Shown here piece after piece: positions 12,357 through 26,090 of a stretch of DNA of 64,000 bases. Location of the stretch: contig NC_080671.1 of NCBI RefSeq assembly GCF_030247195.1, positions 196,588,676-196,652,675 of the forward strand. Direction: 5' to 3'. This stretch comes from Topomyia yanbarensis (taxonomy: Eukaryota > Arthropoda > Insecta > Diptera > Culicidae). Position numbers and translations under genes: made by a program. The first letter of the stretch is position 1, and every line of letters begins with the position of its first letter. The notes below the pieces were generated by a model. That model ran no database searches. It worked only from the letters and a program-made list of their open reading frames with translations, and was not told where the DNA came from.

Positions 12357-15300
12357 TAGGGTTCGTCGCGGTGCGGATGTGGGCGGTAAATGGATTGTCC
12401 GCACCGCAACCGCAACCGCAAAAAAATAATAAAACCGCACCGCTTACCGCAACCGCACTTTATTTATCTCACCGCACCGCGCGGTAATGCGGTAAATGCG
12501 GTAAAATTTTTATATTTTCAAAAACAGTGTTGAAAAATTGTTCATTTGTGTAACCATATATAATAAAATTATTCTTATTCACACGAAATTTAACTTTAAG
12601 AGACTTCTCAGAATGTAATGTTTATGAAAAAATCAACTTTTGCATTTTCTATTAATAAAATTCCGTTCATTTTAAGGCAAACATTATACATTCAAAAACG
12701 TTCTACTGCAGTAATAGGAAAACTTTTAACCCATTATAACCCAGGGGCTTCAAAAAGTGAGCCAAATGCAGTGATATCTTCAATTCCACCAAAAATGTAT
12801 CAAAGATTATGGGAAAAATAAAATCACCGTTTAAAACGGTTTTGAGAATGAAAATATCTCGCGCAAAAAATTTCGTACGCTTAAATAAAAACAACAAATT
12901 TTAAGTTGTTTGACATATTTCTTCGGATTTTCTGATAGACAACACTTCTTTTACACCTGTAGGAACGTTTTGTCACATAATGGAATTATTAGCGCGAATT
13001 CCAACAATAAAATTCAATTAAATGTATTGCTTACTTTTCAGCCGCCATTTGTCCCAACTATACACGGTTCAGAAATGTAAACAAAATTATAGAAAATGGC
13101 TGTTGTCTTGTTTCACAATGAAACATGCGGTGCAATGATCCCATTAGTGCAATAATAAAGCAGTTAGATGCCAAAATTCTGCAGTAAATACGCGTTAAAC
13201 GATTGATAGTTCTGCGTATGAAATTTTATACGCTAGGATATAATGGGTTAATTTTAGCAACCCTTCAGTTAATTGAAAAAAGTGGAATAAAGATGTAATA
13301 AGAAATAAAGTTGCATATTTTTTTCTTTAAATTTTCATATTTTCAATGTTTTTGACATATGAAAATGAAATGGATGATTTTCGCATTTACGTAGTAAAAA
13401 CCACCTTTCACTCTTAAAGGAATTTCACAAAAAAAATAAAGTCGAAATACCAGTACCTCTATATAGTAGCGCATATATTCCAATACAGTGAAATAAAAAC
13501 ATATTGTATTTCATCAATAAGAACGACGCCACAATCGACGAAAAAATTGCTCTATACATAACATTTAATCAGGAGTCAGGTCTGAACCGGTACAGAGTTA
13601 TTGAACATTGGAAAAACTGCAAAAAATGTATGATTTGTAGCATACAACAGAAATGATTTTTAAAAATAGGGGATTTTACAGACAAAATATCCCAAAACTC
13701 CAACTTCCGCATTCTTCAAGAAACAGATGTATTCTCATTCAAAAACTAAGATTGCTCTCTTCAAAAATGTATGAAGTGTAATTTTCTAAAGGCTAGTTCG
13801 AAACTCCAGCATTTAATGTATTTTCCTCTAATATTTTCCCAAAGAGTCAATGGCAAAAACTTCAATTGAAGTGAACGGGAGTCAAACTAGTGGTATTTGG
13901 CAAAAAAAGCTTCAAAAAAGCTACAAGATAGTCCTAACTGAAAAAATGGAAGTACGCGAAAAAAAGCTATATAGCATACTTTTTGAGAAAGAGTCCAATA
14001 AAATTGACTGCAGAAAAATTCACATTGAATTTACACAACAATCAAAGAAGATAGAAATACGATGTTGATGAACGAATGATAGAATAATCATCCTAATTTG
14101 GACCCCTCCTTATTTTGGACGCTTTCATACATTTGTATCCTTTACTGCCAATTACTCCAAATTCGTTTGGTTCGATGAAGATAATTATATTCTTTGGGTT
14201 GTGTTTCAGTCCCAGCATAATTAGTTCATCTCTAATTCATTTAAATTAGTCAAAACTCACAGTTGAAAAATTGATATCGAAAACGATTCATAATTCCACG
14301 ATTACCAACAGAAATCGGGAGAAGCGATGAACTTTTAAATTGGATTTAAGAGTACAAATTTAATGTTTTAAATGATCTAATAATTTTGTCTCTATTTGGA
14401 TCTTGCATTTTATGTATTTGAAATGGTTAGTTTGCGAAGTTTTACTCAGAAGTATAAAATATTTTCTTTCGTAATAGCAGTCTGTTTATCAATTTAGAAT
14501 AATCAAAATTATCACTTCACCAATTACTTTTTTGCGGTGCGGTTGCGGTAAAACCGCGCGGTAAAAGCTCTTTCCCGCACCGCATCCGCGGGAAAAAGTG
14601 TCTCACCACACCGCAGATTTTGCGGTGCGGGTGCGGTAAATACCGCGCGGTTGCGGTACCCGATCAGAAAGAAATAACAAAATTATTACAGACTGAGTTA
14701 CTTTGTTATGATAATAAGTTGTGTTATAACTTTGGTCTCGTTAGTTGGTAAAATAACAGAAAACATAACAGAAATTCTTCTAGTATATACCAAAAATATA
14801 ACAACCTGTGATAGGCTTCTATCAGAATTATAACAAAATTTGTTAGGTTCTCTTACGGCCAATATAGCTTTTATTACCTATTGTATAGAATCAACGAATT
14901 TAGCGTGCAGGTCTAAAAATAGAATAAAATAGAAAAATATAGCATACATTAAGGCGCTTTTCGTTTGGAAGCAAAAAGCTTCATGTAGCAAAAGCTTTCT
15001 ATAGTTTTGTCAAATGATTGCATACATGCTGGCTGATTGTTATTATGAATATATGACACGCTGATTGTTATTATTAGTGGTTATAGCGATTTGAACCTGG
15101 GTATTCTGAGTTTTATGGGGATGTTTCCTGCATGAACCAACAACGTTGCTTTCGACCGATGTATAATGTTAGCACAATATTCTACGCATTCGTCAAGGGC
15201 AAAACGATTATAGATACAGAAGATGTTTCCAGAACGCACACATTGAACTTTGCCAAAGCCAAAAGACTGTTTGTTTTCCTTGTATAATACGCTTTGTTTT

Positions 15301-17306
15301 CATACAGTTTTGCTCACTACTACAGCTGTCTACATTACGATAGATTGAATAGCTTTATAATATCTTTTCAGATTACGAAAGTGGGGCTATTTTTAGATTC
15401 TGAATAGTGCGCTTCGGTGCTTCTCTTGTACGTTAATATGATTTACACGATTTTTAGGAATAATGTCGACGCGATATGGTAACATTTAGCGGATAATTTA
15501 CCTACATTATTTTACGGAGAATACGACAAATGTTACTTATGATTCCTAATAGATTTAAAGAAACAAATACCAAAGTTTTGAGGCTTGCATTTTGAGATTT
15601 CAAGTAAAGTCGCTTTTGGGGTTTTGTTATTGGCATTTTTAAAATGGGGAAGATTAAGCAAACCAGTACAATTTTCTCACATCTAATAAATTCGCAGAAA
15701 TACATTTTTTTACAATAGTTCAATCTATCAACTGCGAATATTCTAACAGATAATCATAAAATTCGAGAAATTTTTGAGGATTCTTCGGTGTGACGAATTT
15801 TAGAATATTTCATGTTTTCTAAAATACATTTTCTTTTCTAAATTTTATTCAGTTTTAAGGAGGAAATTATTCAATATTTTTACATTAATGTTTTTAGCTA
15901 TTTCAACTATCTAAAACACATATTTAAATTGTAACAGCAAACAATAATACCAGCTGGGAGGTGTATTTATTCAGAGATTTCTAGGCCATTTGATAGCTTT
16001 ATGCAGCATACTCACAAATATTAATTTGAACAGGTCGCATTATTCCTTTTATAACTTGTTAGTTGTTTGTTAGTTCGATGTTTTTTAAGACGAACGAAGC
16101 ACCATCGAATACAACGGAAACATTAGTACATATGCGCATACAAAGTAATTGTCAGTTCATTGTAAATGTCAAACTGTCCTAGGTGGAATGAAAAGATACA
16201 ACAATCTCAAACTCAAACATTTTTATGCGGGGCTTGAAATAAAAAAAATTACAATGCTTTGGTGATTCGGAGAACGCACTAAATTAGATACCCACAAAAT
16301 GGACAAGTTTCGGTTGTTTATGAAAAACCCGCATAAATAGGAAAAATCGGACTGAAGATCCTCGAAGATCCTCAAAATTCATAACGGTATTGTGGAAATC
16401 AGTATAAATCAAACAGTTTTTTAAGTTCTGAAAATTCGTTTTCGCAATATGCACAATTAATTAAAAGAAAATTATTTATAGAATCATTTGACTAAACCAT
16501 AACAAATAATTTAAAAATGCTTTTTTATTTGAATCCGCGTTTCTTTATTTCATCTGGAGTGCTTGATACTTCCTGCATCTTCTTTAAAATAAGTTTTATA
16601 TGAAAATTATATTCTTTAGAATAGCTTGTTGATAACTTTGCGATTCCAAAACTTTTTGAATAAAGACTACAACATTGAAATCATAAGCCACATATTCGAA
16701 ATTGCGTGTCAGACGAGTGTCTCAGAAAATAGGTAATCTCTTAATCAAAAGGCAACGAAGTAACTTAAACACCTTATTTTCAAGTTTTCCGACCACTTAC
16801 ATCTAAAACTTATCTATTCTCGAAATCGTGGAACTTTGAATATCCATGTGGAAAACGCAAGTATAAGGATATCAAAAAAAAAATCGAAAATTTGCTTTAA
16901 AAAGTTGAATAAATACGCATAAAAAGAGGCTTCAGCGTATTAGCAAATAGACGATCCTTGGTGTAATATAACAATCATTCACAGTTGATCGATTGATTTG
17001 TTTATTGGGGCTTTAACCAACTGGTCATTTGCCCGCTTTACAGTTTACAGTTAGCGTTCAAAGATAATTGTGAAAGAATATTTAATATATTATAACATCA
17101 TCGTTATATGCGTACATTAAAATCATATTAGGAGTTCAATGATATCACCAGGAGATATAATCTTGATATAAGTTTGCTTGCCTTGCTGATAGGAATATCA
17201 CAAAAAAAAACACAGTGAGTAATAAATATCAACATGAGATATAAATTTGATAGCTTTCTGTTATGTCGTTCTGATCGGGTAATTACCGCAACCGCGACGA
17301 ACCCTA
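12357..17306. mobile_element. hAT-like element with a nested insertion
   Basis: The left end TAGGGTTCGTCGCGG is inverted at the right end (CCGCGACGAACCCTA), and both abut the 8-bp duplication CTTGGTTA, as expected for hAT. Clusters of GCGGTGCGG / CCGCACCGC subterminal repeats lie just inside the left end (12367-12500) and near 14531-14658, the original right subterminal region. They stand out against AT-rich surroundings and resemble transposase-binding repeats. Removing the nested element at 14659-17279 leaves an original length of about 2.3 kb. No transposase ORF remains, so it was non-autonomous. Confidence 0.8.
14659..17279. mobile_element. TIR element nested in the hAT-like element
   Basis: CCCGATCAGAAAGAAATAAC at the left end matches the inverse of the right end (…GTTATGTCGTTCTGATCGGG), and a TA flanks each side. 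The left subterminal region is rich in ATAACA repeats. The insertion separates the hAT-like element's GC-rich right subterminal block from its right TIR, so it arrived later. The interior has no recognisable protein. Confidence 0.65.
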
Positions 17307-17314
17307 CTTGGTTA
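17307..17314. repeat. hAT-type 8-bp target site duplication, right copy
   Basis: CTTGGTTA, identical to the left copy at 12349-12356. Confidence 0.8.
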
Positions 17315-17428
17315 TGAGACAATATATTGTCTACATCAAATTTGTTGAAAAATGCAAAACATATTAATCGTTACTTATTTTAAAATTTATGAACTTTCCT
17401 AACGAAAAGTTATTGAAGGTGTCTTACT

Positions 17429-18206
17429 ATATCGTCGCTGTTGTGCTATCTTATGACAAACGCCATTTTGGGGTAAACTGAGTTAGATATGCAACATTAC
17501 TAATCTGAAAATTCTCTACAAAATGGCGTTTTTAGAATTTTGAAATTTTGCTTGGTTACTGAGGTGTAGCGAAAAAAGTGATGAGAAATTGTCAGTTTTT
17601 TGCTTTAAATCACTGTATCTTGGGATTCGCTTAAGTAATATAGTAGTTTTAGATTTTTTTATATGTAAAAATGTCTTAGGAACACAATGGCATAATAATT
17701 TTCAAAATAAAAATACATGTATTGCGAGAAATATGCAGTTTTACTTTTAAATTGGCAATATTTCATGTTTGGCAACACTGTAATTAAAAATTACTATTTT
17801 TTCTAGATTGCTTGCTCAATTTCCTTCAAAATGCATCTCATCGATTGTTTCTAGGCCGAATATAGCCGAAGATATTAATAAAAGTTAATAATTGATGCTT
17901 TTTTTCTATGGATAATTTTCCATGCACAATTATGACAAGCCATACAAATTTTGCCATCAATACACACCTACGACACGTGTGAGTGCGACTTTTGTTTACA
18001 TTTATAGTGAAAATTCGCAACGTAGTCAACCGAACTTCGTGATATTTGAGGGTTTAATACAGAATAGATTGAAGCATCAATTGTCTTCTTTGAATTGTTT
18101 ATACCATTTATAAGTTTCAAGATATTCAATCTCAAACTTTAAAAATCGTTTTTCTCGAAATGTGCTAAATGGCGCTTGTCATAAGATAGCACAACAGCGA
18201 CGATAT
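17429..18206. mobile_element. 777-bp TIR element, family member 2
   Basis: Same family and orientation as 3874-4650, with the same ATATCGTCGCTGTTGTGC ends and no ORF. Two close copies about 13 kb apart point to recent family activity or to an older segmental relationship. Confidence 0.85.
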
Positions 18207-19397
18207 GCCAAATCTCGAACTTTTCCACCAACACGAATTGCTTGCAATCTCTAGCCATTTTTCATCTATTCCAATGCATCAGATGGTGAAACATATTTAC
18301 AAATTTAATTCATCGGAATTCAACATTATTTAACGGGGCAAATTTATGAACAGTATACAGGGGAGTGTTCCTGGTTGTGGCCCGGCTTTGCTTTCTGCCC
18401 ATTAAATTCGCTACAATCCGCCGAAGAAAGTTTGTTGATTTTATTTGAAATACAAAAATTTCTGAGAATTTTTTTGGCCAGCGTTTGTTTGTCCACAGTT
18501 GTGAGCCACCTTGTAAATACCACCAAAAATGCAAAACTATGAAGTAAAACCAGATGCAGATTCACAATTCACGAACCTTCATAAATATTCTGAGATTCTG
18601 ACAAACGGAAATATGGAATTGTATGAATAATTCAACATTTGAATCATCTAATACAACCAAGTCAGCATCACAATAATCCAGAAACCCATGAAATAATTAT
18701 TGCGCGTATTGGCACTTTTCAAGTGCTTTCAAATATCATAGGCGATAGAATTGTATTCAAACATTTATGTGGCATTTTATCTAGTCAAATTACAAAAAAA
18801 ATCATCGTCATCGGAAGAAGATGGATGATTTTTTGTTTGCTTGTTTGGCCGGTGGTTTCGGCTTTTTCTTCGGCGCTTGATTTGGCGATTCCCCTCTCCT
18901 TGTCTTCTAATCGGATGAAGTCAAATTACTGCCACATCACTCTCAGCCTTCCTTTTGAGCTCAATGGCTTTGATGGCTTGAAGAAAGACTTCGGAGCTGA
19001 ATTCTTTTGCGGCTGAAGATGGACAAATCCAAAACTTTGAAACCAACAAGGAAACCACAAAATAGTTGAAATGCGATTAAATACACTTGAATACTACAAA
19101 TATCACCAGATGCAGAGATACAAGTGTCATATGTAATGCTATTTCAAGGTAGCTCACAACCGGTTACAAAAAATGACCCCCAATTTTTCTTTACCTCAAT
19201 AATTTTATAAAAATCTTTTTAGTACGATGAACTACACTGCGATCACTTAGTTTAAGCATTTTTACTAACCGTCTTTCGATGAAATTACGGGCAAAATATC
19301 AATCACTGATGGAATTCAGAAATCACTTTTTGTCTCATTTTTCATCATGGTGTTTAGCACAGAAAATGGAAAGGAGCAGCTTCAGCTTTGCTGAAAG
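18207..19397. other. No supported gene
   Basis: It includes a stretch (18820-19015) whose minus strand reads like lysine-rich coding sequence but is broken by stops. I could not assign it to a family or find splice sites. Confidence 0.3.
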
Positions 19398-19735
19398 CAA
19401 TGAGTTTCATTTTGAAGGGCTTTTTTGGTTGATGAAAACCAATTGTCCGGTCCGAGGATCCACCAATGTCAAAAAAGGAGATTTTGCAACATTTTGGGAA
19501 TGAATTTTAACACATTGGCGGAACCTCATATGCATTGAAAATGTCCTAAAGTATTGATTTTCAACTGCCAACAACTTGCCTTGCACTGTAAAATCCCAAA
19601 ATGTTGCAAAATCTTCTTTTTTGACACATTGTCGGACCCCCTGCGCATTGAAAACGTACAAAACAATTGGTTTTCATCAGCCAAAAATATGACCTTAAAA
19701 ATAAAAATGCCCTTCAAAATAAAACTCATAGCCAT
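19398..19735. mobile_element. Foldback / inverted-repeat element
   Basis: Sequence from 'tgagtttcattttgaagggc' (19400) to the 'aaaggagattttgcaacatt' phrase (about 19497) recurs inverted at about 19600-19732, with an indel in the right arm. The arms are roughly 100-130 bp. Proteins read from either strand are artefacts of the arms. Confidence 0.6.
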
Positions 19736-19859
19736 ATTATTGAAAAAAAATCATTTTGAATATCAAATTTTTTACTAGCTCACAAGCACCGGGTAGAATT
19801 TTGTTAAAAATAACTTTCTAAATTATTAATTTTTTGGGGTACATTACAGTCTACCATGT

Positions 19860-21000
19860 ATTGAAAGCTTGTGCGCTCACTAGCGCCGCATAGTGAGAGT
19901 ATCCCAAACTAATGTCACCATCGAGCAGTTCTTGGCATCTCGAGCAACTTTGCTGAGGGCATCACCCTTCTAAATTGCCATCATTTGGAGATACTGAAAT
20001 AAAAAGATATATGTTCACTAGCGCCGCCTAGCGGGTGATATCCAATTTAATCGTTACATTATCAAACAGTCCTTGTCGTCCCCAGAAACTTTACAGAAAT
20101 CATCATTTTCCTAAATTATTATTCTTTCATGACAAAACATCACCTAACATGTACTGGAAGTTGTACTCTTTCTAGCGCCGCCTAGTGGCTGAGTTCTTAC
20201 ATTACCTATTCGCCTTCGGGTAGCACTCAACCCGCTGATGAATATTGCCGAACTACACTTCTACATTATCATGATCTATCATCTCGAGATATAGAATTTG
20301 AAACATAGTAGGGTGATGAGCCTTTTTGCGCCATGTTTCTATTATCACCCTACCCATTTGAAACCGTTGGTTAGAGCAGTGTCTGCCATCTTTGTTCAAC
20401 GCATTGAGTCAAATGGTAGCGCAACAATAGGGGCACTCGATTCGAGTTTTCATTGTGCTCAAACACGAGAATTTTACTGTTTTCAACGCATTTGTGTTAT
20501 TGAATTGGTTCTTAACAACGAAGCAAAGCGGTTGATGTCAATTTTTACGCATTCCATTGATTGTAAGGCAAGAAATTACCGAATTAGTGAGGCACCTTGC
20601 TTAGTATGGTGAAAATAGGCTCATCACCCTACATGCTCACTAGCGCCGTCTGGCGGATCTAGTTCAATTTGATTTGTCCATAATCGCGTAGCCCTTGACC
20701 TCGTCTAGAACTTTGCCGAAAACACTATCTGTCTAAGTTATTAGACTCTTGAGATGTATCATATTCTACAATGTGATGAAAGGTGGCACACTCACTAGCG
20801 CCACATAATGAGTGTATCCCAAACTAATCTGTCACAATCTGGTAGTCCTTGATTTCTCGAGCAACTTTACTGAAGAAACAACCCCTCCAAATATTTGCAT
20901 TATTGAGATAAATAATTATTTTGACAGTAGTAGAACATTTGCAACAGCACTAGCGCCGCCTGGTGGAACAATTCCGAATTATTTTTTAAACTATCCAGAA
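19860..21000. repeat. Six degenerate ~150-bp units, each with a CACTAGCGCC palindromic block
   Basis: A CACTAGCGCCGCCTAGTGG-like block occurs at about 19878, 20016, 20170, 20638, 20793 and 20948. Once the MITE at 20307-20630 is removed the spacing is about 138-156 bp. Each unit also carries a diverged 'aactttgc(t/c)ga' phrase. On the minus strand the block resembles the CTCF consensus (CCACTAGG-x-GGCGC). Units at 20016, 20170 and 20948 are the best preserved. Confidence 0.65.
20307..20630. mobile_element. TIR element inserted into the CACTAGCGCC repeat
   Basis: AGTAGGGTGATGAGCC at the left is mirrored by GGCTCATCACCCT at the right. ACAT flanks both sides, and excising the element restores a normal repeat unit (gaaacat-gctcactagcg). 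An inverted, diverged relative lies at 33502-33821. The ORF inside is not a transposase. Confidence 0.75.
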
Positions 21001-21470
21001 CCTCTTGACATTCTGGATAAATCTTCCTGAGACACTACCTTTCAAAATAATCAGTGTTTCGATATATTGCTTGTTAAATCCACTCAATGATAGTCACATT
21101 CACGACGAGAGGTTCGATTTATTTACATACTCTCTTTTAAAATGGCCCTGGCGTCACAGTTCTCAACTAAATTGTAGGTCTATATAAGTACAACAACTTT
21201 GCCAAAAAAAAGTATGGAGCTAAATGTTAACGCAGACGAAATATTCGGACACAACCCCAATTAGTCAAAATCCCATAAGCTGTGAGATTCCTATTACGCA
21301 GGAACCGTGCAGCAGAAATTCGCGCAGAAGGAATCCGCGTAGCAGCAAACCCGACTGTATTCTATATTGTGATTCAATTTTTTGTTCAACTTTCAAAAAG
21401 GTTACTAAAATCGGACGTCGGCTCTCAAACATAGTCGGTTGTCGGCACCCCATTTTTTGTGGCTAATTCT

Positions 21471-21700
21471 GAATTCTCTATAACCCAATCAATATAAGTA
21501 TTGTTGGAATGGACTTGACGAATAGATGCCAGAGATTGATTTTTGACATCATTTTGAAAACTAAGATGGCGACATCCGGTTTTGTGGAATTCTCTATATC
21601 CCAATCAACATGGATATTTTTGACACGGTGAGTCCATGCCAAAACTCGACATCTGATAGCATTTTTAAATCCAGGATGGAGACATCTCTATTGTAAAAGC
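21471..21700 (+). repeat. Two diverged ~116-bp tandem units
   Basis: The 'gaattctctata(a/t)cccaatcaa' phrase starts at 21471 and again at 21587. Each unit continues through a 'gacatc' segment, with a 'aagatggcgacatcc'-type phrase at the unit end. Non-coding. Confidence 0.5.
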
Positions 21701-22483
21701 ACTCAGATTAGAGGTTTTCCGATTTGTCTATAGTAAAAAAACCATTATTATTAGCTTCGACATGTTGGGTTTTTGTATGGTAGCGAATATCAGTTTTGGA
21801 TATGTAGATAACCTTTGCAAATCAAAAATATCTGCATTATACGGCTTCATATGATAACGCGCCAAGGAAAAGTCACCATTTTGAATTTTGAAGTCTTCGC
21901 CATCTTTGTTTTAAGAATGATGGCAAACATCAATTTTTGAGTAGCAGTAAAGTAGCATTTTATTTGGATTTCAGATGCTTCTTACAGCATATTAGCATTT
22001 CCATGCATAACTATTGTTAACCTGCTTTCAATAAAAACTTCTTGTCGCTAATCAGCATTTTGAAGGCAGAAAAGCCGTAAGAACCTTTTCATGGCACAGC
22101 GCTAATGGAGCGGTATTTAGCCAGAAGCACTTTTCATGTCTATTGGTTACTTGGGTAACATATGGACTTTTAATAAATAATCTACTTCAACTCCGTGTGG
22201 TATAAGTTGTTGACCCTGTAAAAAAGATGCATGTCGTTAATGCTCGAAAATCATCAGGAAAACGGAAAAATTGTGTTTATCGTCGGACACACAGCTAGCC
22301 ATGACGTTGCATGCATACCGGTGTAGTCGGTGCTACACTCATTCAAACTTGGGTGTAATCAGTCTATCTCTTTCTTTGCACTACACCGGTGTAGCACCAA
22401 GAAAAAACGAAAACGTCATTAAATTCACATGGAGAAAACTCAATTGTTCGTGTTTTCTTCGCCAGATTGTCACGTACAACCCA

Positions 22484-22572
22484 AGTGACAATTGAAGTTT
22501 TATAGCATGCTACAAGTGCAATCTAAGTTTCATGATTGGCTATAAAACCACCATAAAACCTCAATTGTTACT
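22484..22572. mobile_element. Tiny hairpin MITE
   Basis: AGTGACAATTGAAGTTTTATAG at the left is mirrored by a right end ending CCTCAATTGTTACT. The arms pair with a few mismatches and an extra segment on the right. At about 89 bp it could fold into a single hairpin. Confidence 0.5.
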
Positions 22573-24078
22573 AGGGAGGGAGACTATTCTATTGGTTGCA
22601 AATTTAAATTTTTGGATTTGCGTCCATTTTTAATTTATTTTTTCATGAAATTTGGGGGTAGGGAAGTACCCCTAGCCCCTTCCTCCTCTTACTATGTACC
22701 TACATTGACTTTTGCCTTATTTGTCTGAAACCTTTGTCAAAAAAATTGACCGCCTGAAACTCTCTCATTTGCACATTCTGCTACTGTTGAGCAATGATGT
22801 TAAAAGCAAAGTAGAGTAAAGTAAATTTCATTTTCTCTTTTAATATTGGTGATTTTAGTCGCATTTTGCCATTTATTACTTCATTTTGTTAGGATGCCGA
22901 CAACCGATCACATTTTTCTAAATAACCAAAACAAATCATTTCACTAGATCGTCAGTAACACTTTACATATTGAAGGAATAAATTAAATTCTTTCACCAGT
23001 TATTAGCTAAGGCCTCTAGCTTTCCATTGGTATGCTTATGTGCCTATATTATGGAACTGAAGAAATGTTATGAGCTAAAGACAAAAAGGTGCCGACAACC
23101 GACCACATTCCCCTACCTAATTGTTGCGATAAATTCTGCTTATAACCCTTGTTCTAGACAGTGAAGCGAAAAATATTTCAAATTTACATAAGTATTCCAA
23201 AACGTTTGGTTATTTTGGATTCTCTTCGTCAGTAACTGACACCAACTTGCAGCCCGTTAGATAGTTTCAAAGCAGCACTAAACTGGCACCAGTTATAAAC
23301 TAAATCCAAAAAAACACATGTCTTGTGTGAGCGTCTAAACAACTGGCTTGTTCCGTGTGATGCCTCGGTAGTAAGCACAGAAGTTCTGGTTCGCTGCTAA
23401 AATTGATACCGAGTAATACTTTTCCTAAAAGTATTTTTTTATTACATTATTCAGTAGCCTGACCGCTATGCTTTCTCTAGTATGATTTGCAAAATTTTAC
23501 TTTATTCCATTTATTGTAGTCTCAAATATGTCAAAAAATAGCGCTAAATTTAAAGAGTTGACAAAGCGTTGCATAAATTATACAATTTTTTGTCTTTAGC
23601 CCGAAAAAGATCACGAAGGGCCCGATTGAGGAGGGTGGGTATAATTTCAGTCGTAGAGACGATTTTTTTTGACATCTATTTCGCCTTGATGCAAGTTATT
23701 TTCAGAGGAAGCCATTTTTTAACTTGTATAACCGTATCCAGGCAGCTCATGAAAAACGAAATCTGTTTAAAGGCAATTTCACCTACTCAGTATCCACGGG
23801 AATCAAAGAGTCTCTTTCCAACAATATGATCGAACAAATTTTATAACAAACTTCGCGATACTTGTCAAGCTTTTCACGGGATGGTTTGTTTGAAGAAAAG
23901 CGCGTCAAATTTTTTACAACAGTTGAAAAGAAATTTATCTGTCGCGAACGACGAACACTTTTCTCCTTGACTCCGATTGGCCATCCACTTCATTGTACAG
24001 TTGTAACTTAAATGATGCCCTGATTCACCCACCTAACTCCGTAAATCATATGCATATAATATCAATATATATCCATAA
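22573..24078. other. No supported gene
   Basis: AT-rich sequence. A 'gccgacaaccga(t/c)cacat' phrase occurs at about 22894 and 23092, and inverted near 21428, suggesting fragments of one dispersed repeat. Nothing else was recognised. Confidence 0.35.
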
Positions 24079-24256
24079 TTATATAATATAATATAATATA
24101 ATATAATATAATATAATATAATATAATATAATATAATATAATATAATATAATATAATATAATATAATATAATATAATATAATATAATATAATATAATATA
24201 ATATAATATAATATAATATAATATAATATAATATAATATAATATAATATAATATAA
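24079..24256. repeat. Pentanucleotide microsatellite (ATATA)n
   Basis: About 35 almost perfect copies of a TATAA/ATATA 5-mer. Any ORF through it is a repeat artefact. Confidence 0.97.
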
Positions 24257-26090
24257 TGTAATACTATATAATATCATATGTGATGTGATTTGAAACCACC
24301 ATTAACTCAAGGTTTTTTCTAGTGAATACGGGTAGACTTACCGTAGCTCCGAAATGGCTTATCAAGTTACCTTTGTGTTATTGCTGTTACTGAAAGGATA
24401 TCCAAAAGGGATGGATCCGTAAGCAGACAATTACGCGCACTCCACGGGGAAGCATAATCTCTTCCAGCACCAATATCCAGTCAAAAGATAAAAAAATTCG
24501 TGCTTGAACCCACCTGATGGTTTGTTTTGAGAAGGGTGTGTCAAACTCATATCAGACTTTCTGGAAAGAACAAGTTCCCTTCAAGTGACTTGGGCTGGCT
24601 ATCCACGTTCCCTTGTCCATTCATCAAATCCTCAATTCGTATGGTAGGTAAAAATTTGCAAATTTGCCAAAAAATGTCGTTTGGCATGCAATTTATTGAT
24701 ATAGTTAAACTAAGGGTCAAATAAAAAAGAAGAAAATTCTCAGAAACGATTTTGACCCTTCTTAAAGGATCTCTAGGAAACCGACGCTCCAGAGCAGCAC
24801 CCTATTGACCAATTTTAGGGTCACTATGGATTGGCGCTTCGTGAAAAACAAAAAAAAAATCAAATTATGCAAAAACAAATTTTTTTATCAAATCCGATAC
24901 ATAAACCCGCCAGTCCTGCTTGGTATTTTTATCGGATATAATCGTTGTATATATCAGCACCAAGCATGTCGTACAACACTAGATTCCCAACGGGCAATCA
25001 TTATTCATCCGGCGGAAGGCAGCAGGAAAGGCTTTCCATTTTCCACGATAAAACCTATGCACACACACAAAAAAAAAAGAAAAAAAAACACGTCGTTCCT
25101 CGTGTCAAACAACAATCCGTTATACAGTTTCTTATTATTTGCTAAAACCGACCAGCTGTGCCCTCAATCATCCTTCCGTTTTCTGTGGACTCAGGCTACA
25201 ACGTTGTTAGCAAAAGTCAAATAAAAGTTTACAGAAAGGGAAAGAAACTCTAACCCGGAACAGCCTGAACCCACGCAATTATGTGTTTCCACAAAGAGGA
25301 AGGAATGTTCGTTGCCAACACGTGACATTGCTCCCTCTCTCTCGAGTCACTGACCGTGCCTTTGTGTATGTAGGTACATAAACGAAACCTAACTTGCTAT
25401 CAAAAGGGCAACATTTTCTTGGATTATTCACCGGGAGAGCATTCCAAAAACAGGTCCATGCTAGAATTGCACGAGATTGTATCTCCCGTCTTTTTTTCAA
25501 TGATGCTAGGAGTAGTATGGATATGACAGCCGAGAGTGGAAAGTTAGTCGATTACAGCGTCGGTTCTATTGGATTTCGACTGGAAGAAGACAAAACTTTT
25601 CTCGTTTGCCCTAATCAAATCAAAAAGCTCGAAATAATGAGGTGACTTCAACGCTACCGACGACCATGATTCGCTCTAGCTAGCTACCTGCATGGATCGA
25701 GAGTAACGTTCATCCTTAAACTTGTAGGTACCGGATTCTCACTATAGAACGAACTACAACGCTACGTTTATCGGAATAATTATGCTAATTAAGGGAAAGC
25801 TGTTACTGCGTCGAGGAATTTTCGAAATAGCATTTGCAAAAAGCACGATGAGTCATGTAGAGGCGGAGAACTGATGAAACTTCTTGTCAGCAAACTTTCT
25901 CTTTCACTTGTTCAATCGCGCAGAAAGAATACGAACGCATCAACTCTACATCTAGAAGAATTAAAAGACACACGTACACACACATAACGTGTCTACTCAT
26001 TCCTCTCTTTTTCGTAGCAGCCAATAATACACAAAGAAAAAAATCTAAAAATACGAAAACAAACCACCGAGCCTCTTTGCAGTAGATATT
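24257..26090. other. No supported gene
   Basis: Contains an A-rich run (25068-25090) and several ORFs below 140 codons on both strands, none with a recognisable domain or convincing splice boundaries. The sequence looks unique rather than repetitive. Confidence 0.35.

Noticed and set aside
18820..19016. Possible lysine-rich exon on the minus strand
   Set aside because: Some frames read like protein, but stops interrupt them and no consensus splice sites or family were recognised.
24062..24277. 71-codon ORF rich in ILYYI
   Set aside because: Translation of the pentanucleotide microsatellite.
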